A stretch of DNA of 19,318 bases. It comes from Candidatus Peribacteraceae bacterium. Its GTDB lineage: Bacteria; Patescibacteriota; Gracilibacteria; Peribacterales; Peribacteraceae. Positions 6,375 to 14,317 of this stretch are shown here, one piece after another; position 1 is the stretch's first letter, and every line of letters begins with the position of its first letter. The stretch covers positions 1 through 19,318 of the forward strand of contig JAQUNQ010000005.1 of assembly GCA_028717505.1 (NCBI GenBank), read 5' to 3'. The notes below the pieces were generated by a model that saw nothing but the letters and a program-made list of their open reading frames with translations, had not been told where the DNA came from and ran no database searches. The position numbers were made by a program, and so were the translations under genes.

Positions 6375-7052
6375 ATGTCGACCTTCCTGAATCCCCCGTT
6401 CATCATCGCCATTCTCCTCTCCCTCTCGGTCCATGAGTGGGCACACGGGTGGATGGCAGCACGACTCGGGGACCCGACGGCCTACAACGCAGGGAGGCTG
6501 ACGCTGAACCCCCTCGCGCACCTGGACCCCATTGGGGCGCTCATGTTCCTCTTCGTCGGCTTCGGCTGGGCGAAGCCCGTCCCCGTGAATCCGTACTATT
6601 TCCACCATCCCAAGAGGGACACCACCCTCGTCGCGCTCGCGGGCCCCGTGAGTAACCTCCTCCTCGCGTTCCTCTCCTTCTTCGCGCTCCTGCTCCTCGT
6701 TCCACGGAGCATCACCGATTCTCCAATGGGTATCCTCACGGTGGGACAGAATGGCTCCGTCCTTCAGACACTCCTCCTGCAACTCCTCGGAGGCCTCCTC
6801 TTCATCAATCTCGGCCTCATGGCCTTCAACCTCCTGCCGATCGCACCGCTCGACGGCTCGAAGATCCTCCGGATGTTCATCCCGATCCAGCACGAGGAGA
6901 CGTACGAAAACTTCATGCAGCGGGGGCCGATGGTTCTACTCATTCTCATCCTGCTCGGCACTTTCTTCCATGTCCCCCTCCTCTCGATGTGGGTCTTCGG
7001 CATCATGCGCCCCATCCTCTCGCTCATGACTGTCATCGCCGCCGCCGTCTAG
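6375..7052 (+). CDS. Site-2-protease-like M50 family membrane metallopeptidase
   Basis: 225 residues, highly hydrophobic. The zinc-binding HExxH motif is HEWAH (residues 20-24) in the first membrane segment. The third ligand comes from [10 protein letters not shown] (152-161, Asp160), the NPDG-type motif of site-2 proteases. Between them sit the G-rich loop ([11 protein letters not shown], about 64-73) and further membrane helices near 85-110, 128-150 and 180-222. There is no PDZ domain, so it belongs to the small YwhC/SpoIVFB-like group rather than the RseP type. Such enzymes cleave membrane-embedded substrates, but the target here is unknown. The gene is divergent from rpmB, and its stop overlaps the convergent glycosyltransferase stop by four bases (CTAG). 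Confidence 0.92.
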   Translation: MSTFLNPPFIIAILLSLSVHEWAHGWMAARLGDPTAYNAGRLTLNPLAHLDPIGALMFLFVGFGWAKPVPVNPYYFHHPKRDTTLVALAGPVSNLLLAFLSFFALLLLVPRSITDSPMGILTVGQNGSVLQTLLLQLLGGLLFINLGLMAFNLLPIAPLDGSKILRMFIPIQHEETYENFMQRGPMVLLILILLGTFFHVPLLSMWVFGIMRPILSLMTVIAAAV

Positions 7053-8230
7053 CGCGGACTCCTCTTCTTCCTCTGCTGCTTCGCCGCGAAGGCGAGGATG
7101 CGTGCCATGCGGTTCTTCCAGGATGAGCGCTCAAGGAGCGCACGGCGGCGACGCGCATTCGTCACGGGATGCCGCAGTGCCTGCTCGATGGCATCCGCGA
7201 GGGAGACGCTGTCACCCGGACGGCAGAGATGCGCAAGGGAGGGGCCCAAAACCTCCCGGAGAGGAAGGAGATTGGCACACACGATCGGTTTGCCCGCCGC
7301 GAGGTACTCGAAGATCTTCAGGGGGGACGTGTCGCGCTGAAAGTAGGGATGCGTCGATTCGGGCGCGGGATAGACACACACGCTGCAAGCCGCCAGGACG
7401 GAGGGGACCTGCGGACTCCCCACAGCCCCCTGGAAGTGCACATCCTGTTCCGTGAGACCCCGCGAATGTGCATACGTCACGTAGCGTTTCCGCCACTCCT
7501 CCGGCCCGCCGACCACCCACCCGAAGAACTTCTCCCCGCGCTTCTTGAGAATCGCGAAGGCACCGATAAGCTCGCGGACTCCCTTCTCCAGCGTATCGCG
7601 CGTGACGAGCGACCCGACGTACCCCACCGCGGGCCGGCCGGCCGGGAGACGCCACTGCTTCTTCGCGGCGGAGGCGGATGGAAGATGCAGGAAGCGCCGC
7701 GGATCGACCCCATCACCCTCCACCATGACCCGGGATGCGTCCATCCCGCGCTTGAGGAGCTCATCGCGCATGGGCGTGGTGAGGCAGACGACGGCACGGC
7801 AGCGCCTGCACCGATCGATGAATGCGCGGGAACGACGCGGGAGCGTGTGGAGCTCGAGGATAACCGGCACCCCCGACTTCAGGAGTGTGGGAAGGAGCGC
7901 CGGCGAACGCGCATAGAGGAGATCACAGGGATGCTCCTTCAGATAGGTCCGGATCGACTTCCGATAGGACCGCATCGTGAAGAAGAAGGCGAAGGCCCCC
8001 GGGATCACGCGCGACCGAAGTGCATCGAACACCCGGAGGCGCACGACGGGGAACGAGGTGCGGAGTCCGTAATAGACGGCATGATCAGTCCGCACGGTAT
8101 TCGCGACATCGGGTGCGACAAGTGTGACCGAATGCTTGAGCTGCTTCAGAGCACTGCACACCTCCGCCACCTGGAAGCCGTGCGCCTTCTCGGTGGGGAA
8201 CCTCGCCTGCGTGACATACGTGATGCGCAC
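7049..8230 (-). CDS. Glycosyltransferase, GT4-like (GT-B fold)
   Basis: 393 residues from a GTG start. The N-terminal Rossmann half begins MRITYVTQARFPTEKAHGFQ and contains the helix AEVCSALKQLKHSVTLV, typical of GT4 acceptor domains. The C-terminal donor-binding half starts near YVGSLVTRDTLEKGVREL and holds the conserved segment SPLKIFEYLAAGKPIVCANL, where the E...AGKP region binds the nucleotide sugar. It also has the linker GVDPRRF. It should act on the cytoplasmic face, transferring a sugar from a nucleotide donor to a glycan or lipid acceptor; donor and acceptor cannot be read from sequence. A TACTCT hexamer sits 6 nt before the GTG. Divergent from the next glycosyltransferase gene with only 28 bp between them. 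Confidence 0.9.
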   Translation of the reverse strand: MRITYVTQARFPTEKAHGFQVAEVCSALKQLKHSVTLVAPDVANTVRTDHAVYYGLRTSFPVVRLRVFDALRSRVIPGAFAFFFTMRSYRKSIRTYLKEHPCDLLYARSPALLPTLLKSGVPVILELHTLPRRSRAFIDRCRRCRAVVCLTTPMRDELLKRGMDASRVMVEGDGVDPRRFLHLPSASAAKKQWRLPAGRPAVGYVGSLVTRDTLEKGVRELIGAFAILKKRGEKFFGWVVGGPEEWRKRYVTYAHSRGLTEQDVHFQGAVGSPQVPSVLAACSVCVYPAPESTHPYFQRDTSPLKIFEYLAAGKPIVCANLLPLREVLGPSLAHLCRPGDSVSLADAIEQALRHPVTNARRRRALLERSSWKNRMARILAFAAKQQRKKRSPR

Positions 8231-8236
8231 TGTGAT

Positions 8237-8266
8237 AGAGTAGCGTTGACGTCATGTAATGAGCAA
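8237..8266 (-). promoter_or_regulatory. Candidate promoter for the GT4 gene at 7049-8230
   Basis: On the minus strand, TTGCTC (8266-8261) and TACTCT (8242-8237) are 18 nt apart, and the -10 lies 6 nt before the GTG start. The -35 overlaps the first codons of the divergent gene. On the plus strand the same bases read TAGAGT (8236-8241), a possible -10 for that gene. Confidence 0.4.
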
Positions 8267-9248
8267 CGGACGCCGCCCATGCATGGAAAAGAAGCGCCTG
8301 CTCCTCTTCGGCTACTCGGACACGGCCTCTCCGCGCTACTGGACGATCCGCGGCACGATGGAGAAGGAGGGGTGGGACATTGTGGAGTGCCAGACGCAGG
8401 TGAAGGGTTTTCCGCGAAAGTGCATCGATCTCGTGCGGAAGTTCCGCGGCGCCGGGCAGGCAGATGCCGTCCTCGTGACCTTCCCCGGCCACTACCTCAT
8501 GCCGCTCGCGTGGCTCCTGACCCGTTTCCCGCGCCGCACGCTCGGCTTCGACGCTTTCCTCTCCCTCCATGATTCGCTCGTCGCTGACCGGGCGCTGTAT
8601 GCGCCGTGGAACCCGTTCGCCTGGTTCCTCTTCTGCATGGATTCTCTGAGCTGCCACCTCGCCGATGAGGTGATCGTGGACACGGAAGCCCAGCGCCGCT
8701 TCTTCATCCGTCGTTTCCGCCTGAAGCCGCGACGTGTGCGCGTGGTGTACCTGGAAACGCGTCCCGACCTCTTCGCCCCGCGCGACGTCCACGTCCAGAA
8801 CGATCTCTTCGAAGTCTTCTTCTACGGCACCTTCATCCCCCTGCAGGGCATCGAGCATATCCTCGATGCGGCGGCCATCCTCGGGAAATCCCACCCGGAG
8901 ATCCACTTCACGCTCGTTGGAGGAGGGCAAACCGAGCCGGCCATGCGACAGCGCGCCACGGAGCTCGCGCTCACCAATGTGACCTTCCGGCCCTGCGTGC
9001 CGCTCACGGAGCTCCCCGATCTCATCCACGCATCCGACCTCTGCCTCGGCATCTTCGGGACGACGGACAAGGCCAAGCGCGTCATCCCGCACAAGGTCTA
9101 CGACGCTGTCGCCTGCGGCGTGCCCGTCCTCACCGCGCGCACACCGGCCATCCTCGAGCAATTCCATGACGGGGAGAGCGTCATTCTCTGCGAAGCGGGA
9201 AACCCGAAGGACATCGCGGGAAAGATCCTCCTCTGTGCTCAAACCTAG
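8259..9248 (+). CDS. Glycosyltransferase (GT-B fold, family 1/4 type)
   Basis: 329 residues from the ATG at 8259, or 321 from the ATG at 8283 (MEKKRLLLFGYSD), which fits the fold equally well. The N-terminal half has a strand-loop start (LLLFGYSDTASPRYW) and AAVLVTFPGHYL-like core strands. The donor half contains FYGTFIPLQGIEHILDA, the LVGGGQTEP strand, and IPHKVYDAVACGVPVLTA, the usual nucleotide-sugar contact (K-VYDA-ACG-PV). It lacks the longer N-terminal region of many GT4 enzymes and is on the short side. A hydrophobic patch (WNPFAWFLFCMDSL) may touch the membrane. Sugar specificity is unknown. It is divergent from the GT4 gene to the left and convergent with the exostosin-like gene. Confidence 0.85.
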   Translation: MSNGRRPCMEKKRLLLFGYSDTASPRYWTIRGTMEKEGWDIVECQTQVKGFPRKCIDLVRKFRGAGQADAVLVTFPGHYLMPLAWLLTRFPRRTLGFDAFLSLHDSLVADRALYAPWNPFAWFLFCMDSLSCHLADEVIVDTEAQRRFFIRRFRLKPRRVRVVYLETRPDLFAPRDVHVQNDLFEVFFYGTFIPLQGIEHILDAAAILGKSHPEIHFTLVGGGQTEPAMRQRATELALTNVTFRPCVPLTELPDLIHASDLCLGIFGTTDKAKRVIPHKVYDAVACGVPVLTARTPAILEQFHDGESVILCEAGNPKDIAGKILLCAQT

Positions 9249-9272
9249 AACTCCCCCAAATGTGATGGATAG

Positions 9273-9304
9273 CGGCGTAGCCCCGCACATGCGGGGCGAA
9301 GCCG
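9273..9304. terminator. Hairpin between convergent genes, possible bidirectional terminator
   Basis: CGGCGTAGCCCCGC and GCGGGGCGAAGCCG form a 14-bp stem with two mismatches around an ACAT loop. It fills the space between the convergent stops at 9248 and 9307 and ends two bases from the second one. No T-run follows on either strand, so it is not a classical intrinsic terminator; it may instead be a repeat or an mRNA-end stabiliser. Confidence 0.5.
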
Positions 9305-9306
9305 TA

Positions 9307-10392
9307 TCAGAGGAGGTGATCGACTGCGTACCGGAGGAAACTCTTGATATTCAGGTGCTGTTCAAATGCTTCCCGTGATCTGCGCTGCATGGCGACGAAG
9401 CGATCATCGGAAAGCGAGCCATAGAAATCCGCCGCGAGGCGATCGATGGTATGGATGCAATCGAACGGCACGCGCAGCACGAATTCGTCGTAGGGAATGA
9501 TGTCCTCGAGTGGCAGGATGCAATCGGTATCCACGAGGAGCGGGATCCTCCCCGCGCTCAGGGCCTCGTAGAAGCGGTACGAGTAGTTGCCGTCCCCCTT
9601 TACCGCAAGAGCAAGATCGGAGGAGAGCATATTCTCGAGATACTCCTCCCGTGCCTGCGCCGGATTCACCCGGATGGTGCTCCGGTGCCCCGAGTAGCTG
9701 GAGCGGAGGATGAAATTTGGCCGGATGAGTGCGCTCCTTTCGAGAACCCGCAGCGCACGCCGTCGGAAGGTAAGCCCCTTCTTGCGCGCGAGAAAATGTG
9801 GATCGCCGCTCAGGAGGGCACGTACGTCGATGAGGCCGTCCTTCACGACGGTCCCCACAAGATTCTTGATGTTCTTGTACCGCGCCCAGCCGCAGAACCC
9901 GATCACCGCCCGCCCGGATTTGCGCCGCGGGAAAAAGGCGCGACCCCGGAGGAGATCCACCGCGTACGCCGGCATCATAATCTCCCCGGGACGGAGCCGG
10001 CCACGGTACTGTGACGTGCGGAAGACGAGTGTGTGCGGCAGACGCACCTCCCCATCACTATCCCCGTGGGCGAAGACGATGATGCGCTTGCCCAATTTCA
10101 CGCTGAGCGCGGAATACTCCTGCAGGTACGCCCGCTCATTCTTCACGACGGAGTAATTGTGCGGAAGGAGGAGATCATCCGCGCGCGCAGGATCGTCCGT
10201 CACGGCGACGAACGGCTCATGGAAATCCGCGAATGCCTCGTTGAGGAAGAGAATGGACGCACGCTCCTCCCTCCCAAGGGTGGGATAGAGGAGCGGCACG
10301 AGTGGAACGCCCGGAAGCGTCTTGATGAAGACGGTGCGCACGGAGGCAGTATAAGCCTTGTAGAACGCCTCCGCCTCCACCATGCTAGGCAT
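9307..10392 (-). CDS. Exostosin-like glycosyltransferase (GT47 type)
   Basis: 361 residues from the ATG at 10392; I reject an upstream extension of 23 residues because it is low-similarity and overlaps the divergent methyltransferase. The C-terminal part carries the exostosin signature: a DLALAVKGDGNYSYRFYEAL segment followed by SAGRIPLLVDTDCILPLEDI and YDEFVLRVP, the donor-binding region of GT47 proteins. The N-terminal part (VFIKTLPGVP.., DDLLLPHNYS, LGKRIIVFAHGDSD) fits the acceptor half. Eukaryotic exostosins polymerise heparan sulfate; bacterial relatives occur in polysaccharide clusters with undetermined sugars. A CATAGT hexamer lies 6 nt before the ATG. The pair of start codons with the divergent methyltransferase is only three bases apart. 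Confidence 0.82.
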   Translation of the reverse strand: MPSMVEAEAFYKAYTASVRTVFIKTLPGVPLVPLLYPTLGREERASILFLNEAFADFHEPFVAVTDDPARADDLLLPHNYSVVKNERAYLQEYSALSVKLGKRIIVFAHGDSDGEVRLPHTLVFRTSQYRGRLRPGEIMMPAYAVDLLRGRAFFPRRKSGRAVIGFCGWARYKNIKNLVGTVVKDGLIDVRALLSGDPHFLARKKGLTFRRRALRVLERSALIRPNFILRSSYSGHRSTIRVNPAQAREEYLENMLSSDLALAVKGDGNYSYRFYEALSAGRIPLLVDTDCILPLEDIIPYDEFVLRVPFDCIHTIDRLAADFYGSLSDDRFVAMQRRSREAFEQHLNIKSFLRYAVDHLL

Positions 10393-10404
10393 GGCATGAC
10401 TATG
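10380..10404. promoter_or_regulatory. Divergent start region with palindrome spanning start codons
   Basis: CCATGC (10380-10385) and GCATGG (10389-10394) form a perfect 6-bp inverted repeat around TAG. The minus-strand ATG (10392-10390) lies inside it and the plus-strand ATG begins at 10396. CATAGT (10404-10399, minus) is a possible -10 for the exostosin-like gene and overlaps the first methyltransferase codons. No -35 is convincing on either strand. Confidence 0.35.
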
Positions 10405-11151
10405 CTGAGAATCATCAAGCGGCGCGCACGGGCGCTCCTGCGGCCGGAGACTTCCCTCCACCGCGGACAGATCCTGCCGGAAAAGAACCTACGCTTCGGC
10501 GGAGTGCACTTCCTGGATGACGAGGCGTTCCTCTCCGCCGGCGAGTCCGATGCGCGACGACTCATGGAGTGGTGCGGCCTCACGCGCGAGAGCGCGCTCC
10601 TCGACATCGGCTGCGGGACGGGCCGCCTCCCCATCGGGATACTGAGCGTGCTTGGGCTCATCCGCCGGTATCAGGGTATCGACGTCAACGAGACGGCCGT
10701 TGACTGGTGTGCCCGCCACATCACCCCTCTTCACCCATCATTTCGCTTCCTCCGGATCAATGTCCAAAACGAGCGCTACAACCCCTCGGGAAAAGCTGTG
10801 GAGGAAAATTTCCGTCTGCCTGTGCCGGAGCATTCCTTTGATCTCATTCATCTGTATTCGGTCTTCTCCCACATGCGCTCGCCGGATATCCAGGCGTATC
10901 TCCGGGAGTTCGCGCGGCTCATTACACCCAAGGGGTCCGTGTTTCTCACGGCATTCGTGGAAGACAATGTCTCCGGCGAAGAGGAGAACCCCGCGGATGG
11001 AGGACGGCAGTGGAAAGGCGCGCTTCACTGCGTGCGCTTCTCCAAAACTTTCTTCACCGCAATGATCTCTCGAGCGGGATTGGTGATCGCCCGCGAATCC
11101 CATGGAACGGAAACGGACGGCCAGAGCGCCTTCGTCTTGAGAAAAGCCTAA
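10396..11151 (+). CDS. SAM-dependent class I methyltransferase
   Basis: 251 residues from the ATG at 10396, with a second ATG two codons later. Motif I of the class I fold, LLDIGCGTGRLPIG, is at about 68-81 and forms the S-adenosylmethionine loop. An acidic residue after strand 2 (YQGIDVNETAVDWC) and a post-motif segment (FDLIHLYSVFSHM) complete the Methyltransf_11/25 pattern. A basic N-terminus (LRIIKRRARALLRP) precedes the domain. In a glycan cluster it most likely O-methylates a sugar or terminates a chain, but the substrate is not determined by sequence. The next gene, a GT-A-like enzyme on the same strand, starts about 95 bp downstream. Confidence 0.87.
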   Translation: MTMLRIIKRRARALLRPETSLHRGQILPEKNLRFGGVHFLDDEAFLSAGESDARRLMEWCGLTRESALLDIGCGTGRLPIGILSVLGLIRRYQGIDVNETAVDWCARHITPLHPSFRFLRINVQNERYNPSGKAVEENFRLPVPEHSFDLIHLYSVFSHMRSPDIQAYLREFARLITPKGSVFLTAFVEDNVSGEEENPADGGRQWKGALHCVRFSKTFFTAMISRAGLVIARESHGTETDGQSAFVLRKA

Positions 11152-11245
11152 CCCTCCTCCCATCGCACACGCATACGCCAGCCTCCTGCGCCACGTCTTC
11201 AAACGCTTCAGTGTTCTGCGCGCTCCGCGGACACTCCTTCCGACG

Positions 11246-12190
11246 GTGAGCTACTACCTCACGCGGCCTGCACTCCCCGAGAGCGACAAGCCTGCGCTCT
11301 GCACCATGAACATCCTCCCGCCGATGATGACGGTGTGGTACCACTTCGCGCGTAGAAGCCTCGGGGACGGAGCGGACATCGTCATCTTCGACTGCTCCGG
11401 CAAGCTGAAATCGCACGACTTCCCCGGTGCTCTCGTGCTCACGTTTTTGAATCTCTACGCGGCGACGAAGTGTGACGAATTCCTCTCCCATATCGCCCGG
11501 CACCGCCGCATCGGCTGGATCTGCGACGACGATATGTTCCTCATGAGTCCTGCATGTCTCGAAATCCTCCGCCGCGAGTTTGCCGATCCGCGCACGGCCT
11601 CCGTGAGCTTCCGGCCGCGCGAGTGGTGGGAATTTGAGATCGACGGGAAGCGCATCAAGCCGAGCAGCAGTTACTGTACCGCCATCAACCGCGAGATCTT
11701 CGTGGCACGCGAGCACCTCTCCCTCGCCCCCGCGGATGGGAACACGCACCCGTCGCCCATCGGCAAGTCCCCGAAGCGCTACGACACCTTCGACAAGGCA
11801 AACGAGATCCTCCTGAGGAAGGGCTACCGCTGCGCCATCGTCCCGAAGGAAGAAGAGGAGAAATGCACAGCAGCCTTCAGCGGACTCAGCGGCGCAGTGA
11901 TGCTCCTCTGGTACTTCCGTACGCCCAAGGAAACACTCGACTACTTCCGTGATCCGCCGGCCAAACAATGGGGCGGCACGCTCCTCTTTGGCCTCCTGTC
12001 CGCCATGCTCTCCATCTGCACCATTCAGGAACTCTACACAAAACTGAAAGGAAAGCCCTATCCGCTCCCTTCCCTCCCTGCACGGAAAGAGCTTCTAAAC
12101 ATCCTGGAGAGCCGCCGGCAATTCCTGCGCCCGGAGCAGAATCTGGAGCAAGTGGAGAGAACGAGCGAGCGGCTCCGCGCGAACCTCTAG
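11246..12190 (+). CDS. GT-A-like glycosyltransferase family protein with DDD motif
   Basis: 314 residues from a GTG. Residues 44-50 (DIVIFDC) and 88-100 (RIGWICDDDMFLM, DDD at 94-96) give the acidic metal/nucleotide-sugar motif typical of GT-A enzymes. SFRPREWWEFEIDGK and SSSYCTAINREIF follow, probably in the acceptor site. Near the C-terminus, LLFGLLSAMLSICTI could be a membrane-associating helix. I do not recognise a specific family, so donor and product are unknown. The frame stays open for 35 codons upstream without ATG, GTG or TTG, leaving the true start uncertain. Its stop overlaps the stop of the convergent GT-C gene in the palindrome CTAG. It probably shares a transcript with the methyltransferase. 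Confidence 0.7.
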   Translation: MSYYLTRPALPESDKPALCTMNILPPMMTVWYHFARRSLGDGADIVIFDCSGKLKSHDFPGALVLTFLNLYAATKCDEFLSHIARHRRIGWICDDDMFLMSPACLEILRREFADPRTASVSFRPREWWEFEIDGKRIKPSSSYCTAINREIFVAREHLSLAPADGNTHPSPIGKSPKRYDTFDKANEILLRKGYRCAIVPKEEEEKCTAAFSGLSGAVMLLWYFRTPKETLDYFRDPPAKQWGGTLLFGLLSAMLSICTIQELYTKLKGKPYPLPSLPARKELLNILESRRQFLRPEQNLEQVERTSERLRANL

Positions 12191-13575
12191 CGCGGGGGGC
12201 AGAGGTGTTCGAGAACGAGTGTGAGCGGAGCCGCGTGCGTCGCGAACACAACGCGGTTCATCCCGGGGGCCGACTGGACGATCTCGAGAGATGGACATGC
12301 CTCCCCGATCTTCCCGATGACCCGCAGATCCGGGCGGAACACCCCTTCCTTCCAAACAGGGAAATTCTGCGATCGAACGAGCACGGCACCGCCCTGCGGC
12401 GCATGGGCATTAATGTACTCCTTCGCGAGCGCGATGCCGTAGAGCCCCTCGGACGAGAGACCAAGGTCGGCGGGGATGTGATCGATCGTTCGGTCAAACC
12501 ACGCATTGCACGCACCGTAGGTGTAGAGACAGAGAGCGGGAACATGCAAGAAGAGCGCCGTCGCGATGCCAGTGAGGATGAGCGCGCGGCGGGAACGCGG
12601 AAAGCGCTTCCAGAGATCAAACACTCCCGCAAATGCGAAACCGAGGAGAATGGGATAGCCCGCCATCATGAAGCGCATCCCCTTCACCCACCAGAAGAGG
12701 GAGAGCGCCCAGGCCGCGAGCAGGGCGAGGAGGAGGAAAGACTGCCGTTTCCCTTCCCGCAGGAGCCCCCAGCACGCCAGGAGGAGGAGCACGGGGAGAA
12801 TGTTGTGGAGCGGAGAGAGATAGTAGACGACACTCCGCAGGAGCTCACGGAACGGAGAAGGCACCATGGCGGAGAACTCGCCCCCGTAGTCCGAGTGGAG
12901 GAGGCTGCCGAAGACGAGGGCGTTGCGCAGGAGCCAGAGTCCGAAGAGTACCGCACCGAGGACGAGGCCGCTCCAGAGCAATCGGGAACGAAGATGCTTT
13001 CGGCGCTTCCAGAAGACGAAGACGAGGAAGAGAGGAAAAAGCGCGAGGGCGTTGTAGCGGGTGAGGGAAGCGAGTCCTGCGAGCCCCCCGCAGAGGAGGT
13101 AGAAGCGCGCATCCCGCTCGGCACGGAGGAACGCGAGCAGGGACGCAAGGAAGAGGAGAACGAAGAGAAGATCGGCTGAACCGAGCATCGTCATGAGGAC
13201 GAAGCCATGATGGAAAACGAGTGCGCTGACCGCCCCGACGGCGACAGGAACGGAGAAGGAGCGCCGAAGGAGGAAGAACGACACCCAGAGCGTGCCGATA
13301 CCGGCGAGCAGGCTGCTCAGCTTCATGCCGGCGTGATAGCCGAGCGCCCACACGAAGGGATACGAGAGGATGGGATGAAGCGGAAGGTGCTTGGCGTACG
13401 GCACGCCCTGATAGACATACGTGCCGTGCTTCCACATGCTTTCGGCGAGGAGCGCATAGACCGTCGTGTCACTCGTGATGGGAAAGCGAAGCCCCGGCAG
13501 CCACAGGAGGAAAAGCACCACCGAAACGGCGCAGAGGAAGACGGGCACGAACCACCTGTTTGCTAGGAGACGCAT
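12187..13575 (-). CDS. GT-C membrane glycosyltransferase (PMT/ArnT-like)
   Basis: 462 residues from the ATG at 13575; a GTG at 13599 directly after the preceding stop would add eight residues. The protein has many hydrophobic helices (about ten), beginning with VPVFLCAVSVVLFLLWL. The first extracytoplasmic loop has the acidic LPGLRFPITSDTTVYALLA segment expected of GT-C enzymes, where an Asp coordinates the polyprenyl-phosphate sugar. LTRYNALALFPL and NPxLLHxDYGG-like loops also fit the dolichyl-phosphate-mannose-protein-mannosyltransferase/GT83 clan. It ends with a soluble domain (about 385-462). It should transfer a lipid-linked sugar on the outer face. The GT2 gene directly upstream is the obvious supplier of its donor. 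Confidence 0.85.
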   Translation of the reverse strand: MRLLANRWFVPVFLCAVSVVLFLLWLPGLRFPITSDTTVYALLAESMWKHGTYVYQGVPYAKHLPLHPILSYPFVWALGYHAGMKLSSLLAGIGTLWVSFFLLRRSFSVPVAVGAVSALVFHHGFVLMTMLGSADLLFVLLFLASLLAFLRAERDARFYLLCGGLAGLASLTRYNALALFPLFLVFVFWKRRKHLRSRLLWSGLVLGAVLFGLWLLRNALVFGSLLHSDYGGEFSAMVPSPFRELLRSVVYYLSPLHNILPVLLLLACWGLLREGKRQSFLLLALLAAWALSLFWWVKGMRFMMAGYPILLGFAFAGVFDLWKRFPRSRRALILTGIATALFLHVPALCLYTYGACNAWFDRTIDHIPADLGLSSEGLYGIALAKEYINAHAPQGGAVLVRSQNFPVWKEGVFRPDLRVIGKIGEACPSLEIVQSAPGMNRVVFATHAAPLTLVLEHLCPPR

Positions 13576-13599
13576 GACGGTATTGTGCCTGAAAGACAC

Positions 13600-14307
13600 C
13601 TACACGTGCAGCCTCTTCTCGGGGAGAAAGCGAAACTTCAGGAAGACCCACACCCACTTGAACCAGTCCTTCCAGCAGATCTTCTTCCCTTCGGCGAAGG
13701 TGCGCGGCGCGTAGGAGACGGGATACTCGATGATCGCGATGCCGCGCCGCGCGAGGAGCGCCGTGAGTTCCGGATCAAACCGAAAATCGTCTTCCCGGAG
13801 GGGCAGGGTCCGCAGGAGATCCCCCCGCACCATCTTGTAGCAGGTCGGCTGGTCGGTGAGCCGCGTGCTGTAGAGCAGGTTGCAGAGGAGAGTGAGGAGG
13901 CTCCCGCCGACGAAGGTGGTGAGATGGGTGAACTGCTTCTGCTTCTTTAAGCGGCGGGACCCGAAGACCGCCGGCGCCGCGCGCTCTTCCGCGAAGGAGA
14001 GGAGGCCGGGGATTTCCTCGGGGCTGTACTCGAGGTCCGCATCCTGCACGATGGTGTAGCGTCCTTTCGCCTGCGCGTAGCCCATCCGCACGGCTGACCC
14101 CTTGCCCCCGTTCGGCTTCGTGAGGACCGAATCTTGTGACCGCGCAAGGCGCTTCAAAATTGCAAGAGACTGATCATGCGAACCGTCATCGACGAAGATG
14201 ACCTCGGCAAAGTCCCCGCAGGAACGAAAGACGCGCGCGATGATCTTTTCGAGCGTGCGCTCTTCGTTATAGACCGGCATGACGATGCTGAGTCGGGGTT
14301 GATCCAT
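13600..14307 (-). CDS. GT2 glycosyltransferase, polyprenyl-phosphate sugar synthase type
   Basis: 235 residues from the ATG at 14307 (MDQPRLSIVMPVYNEE). A longer in-frame extension overlaps the preceding gene and has no domain similarity. GT2 hallmarks: SIVMPVYNEERTLEKI at the start, VIFVDDGSHDQS (about 37-48), KPNGGKGSAVRMGY, and the metal-binding QDADLEYSPEEIP. The arrangement resembles dolichol-phosphate mannose synthase (DPM1/YkcC) without the C-terminal membrane helices. It would make a polyprenyl-phosphate-linked hexose from a nucleotide sugar at the inner membrane face. It starts 10 bp after the stop of the GT4 gene upstream and is immediately followed by the GT-C gene, its likely partner. 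Confidence 0.88.
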   Translation of the reverse strand: MDQPRLSIVMPVYNEERTLEKIIARVFRSCGDFAEVIFVDDGSHDQSLAILKRLARSQDSVLTKPNGGKGSAVRMGYAQAKGRYTIVQDADLEYSPEEIPGLLSFAEERAAPAVFGSRRLKKQKQFTHLTTFVGGSLLTLLCNLLYSTRLTDQPTCYKMVRGDLLRTLPLREDDFRFDPELTALLARRGIAIIEYPVSYAPRTFAEGKKICWKDWFKWVWVFLKFRFLPEKRLHV

Positions 14308-14317
14308 GGAAGTGGGG

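Noticed and set aside
7169..8572. Plus-strand reading frame of 467 codons
   Set aside because: It is antisense to the GT4 gene and then overlaps the start of another glycosyltransferase; no domain is seen.
8085..9290. Minus-strand reading frame of 401 codons
   Set aside because: It is antisense to the glycosyltransferase at 8259-9248, which has recognisable motifs; composition is shadow-like.
11968..13179. Plus-strand reading frame of 403 codons, Glu/Arg-rich
   Set aside because: It is antisense to the GT-C membrane protein, and the charged composition is what reverse-complemented hydrophobic codons give.
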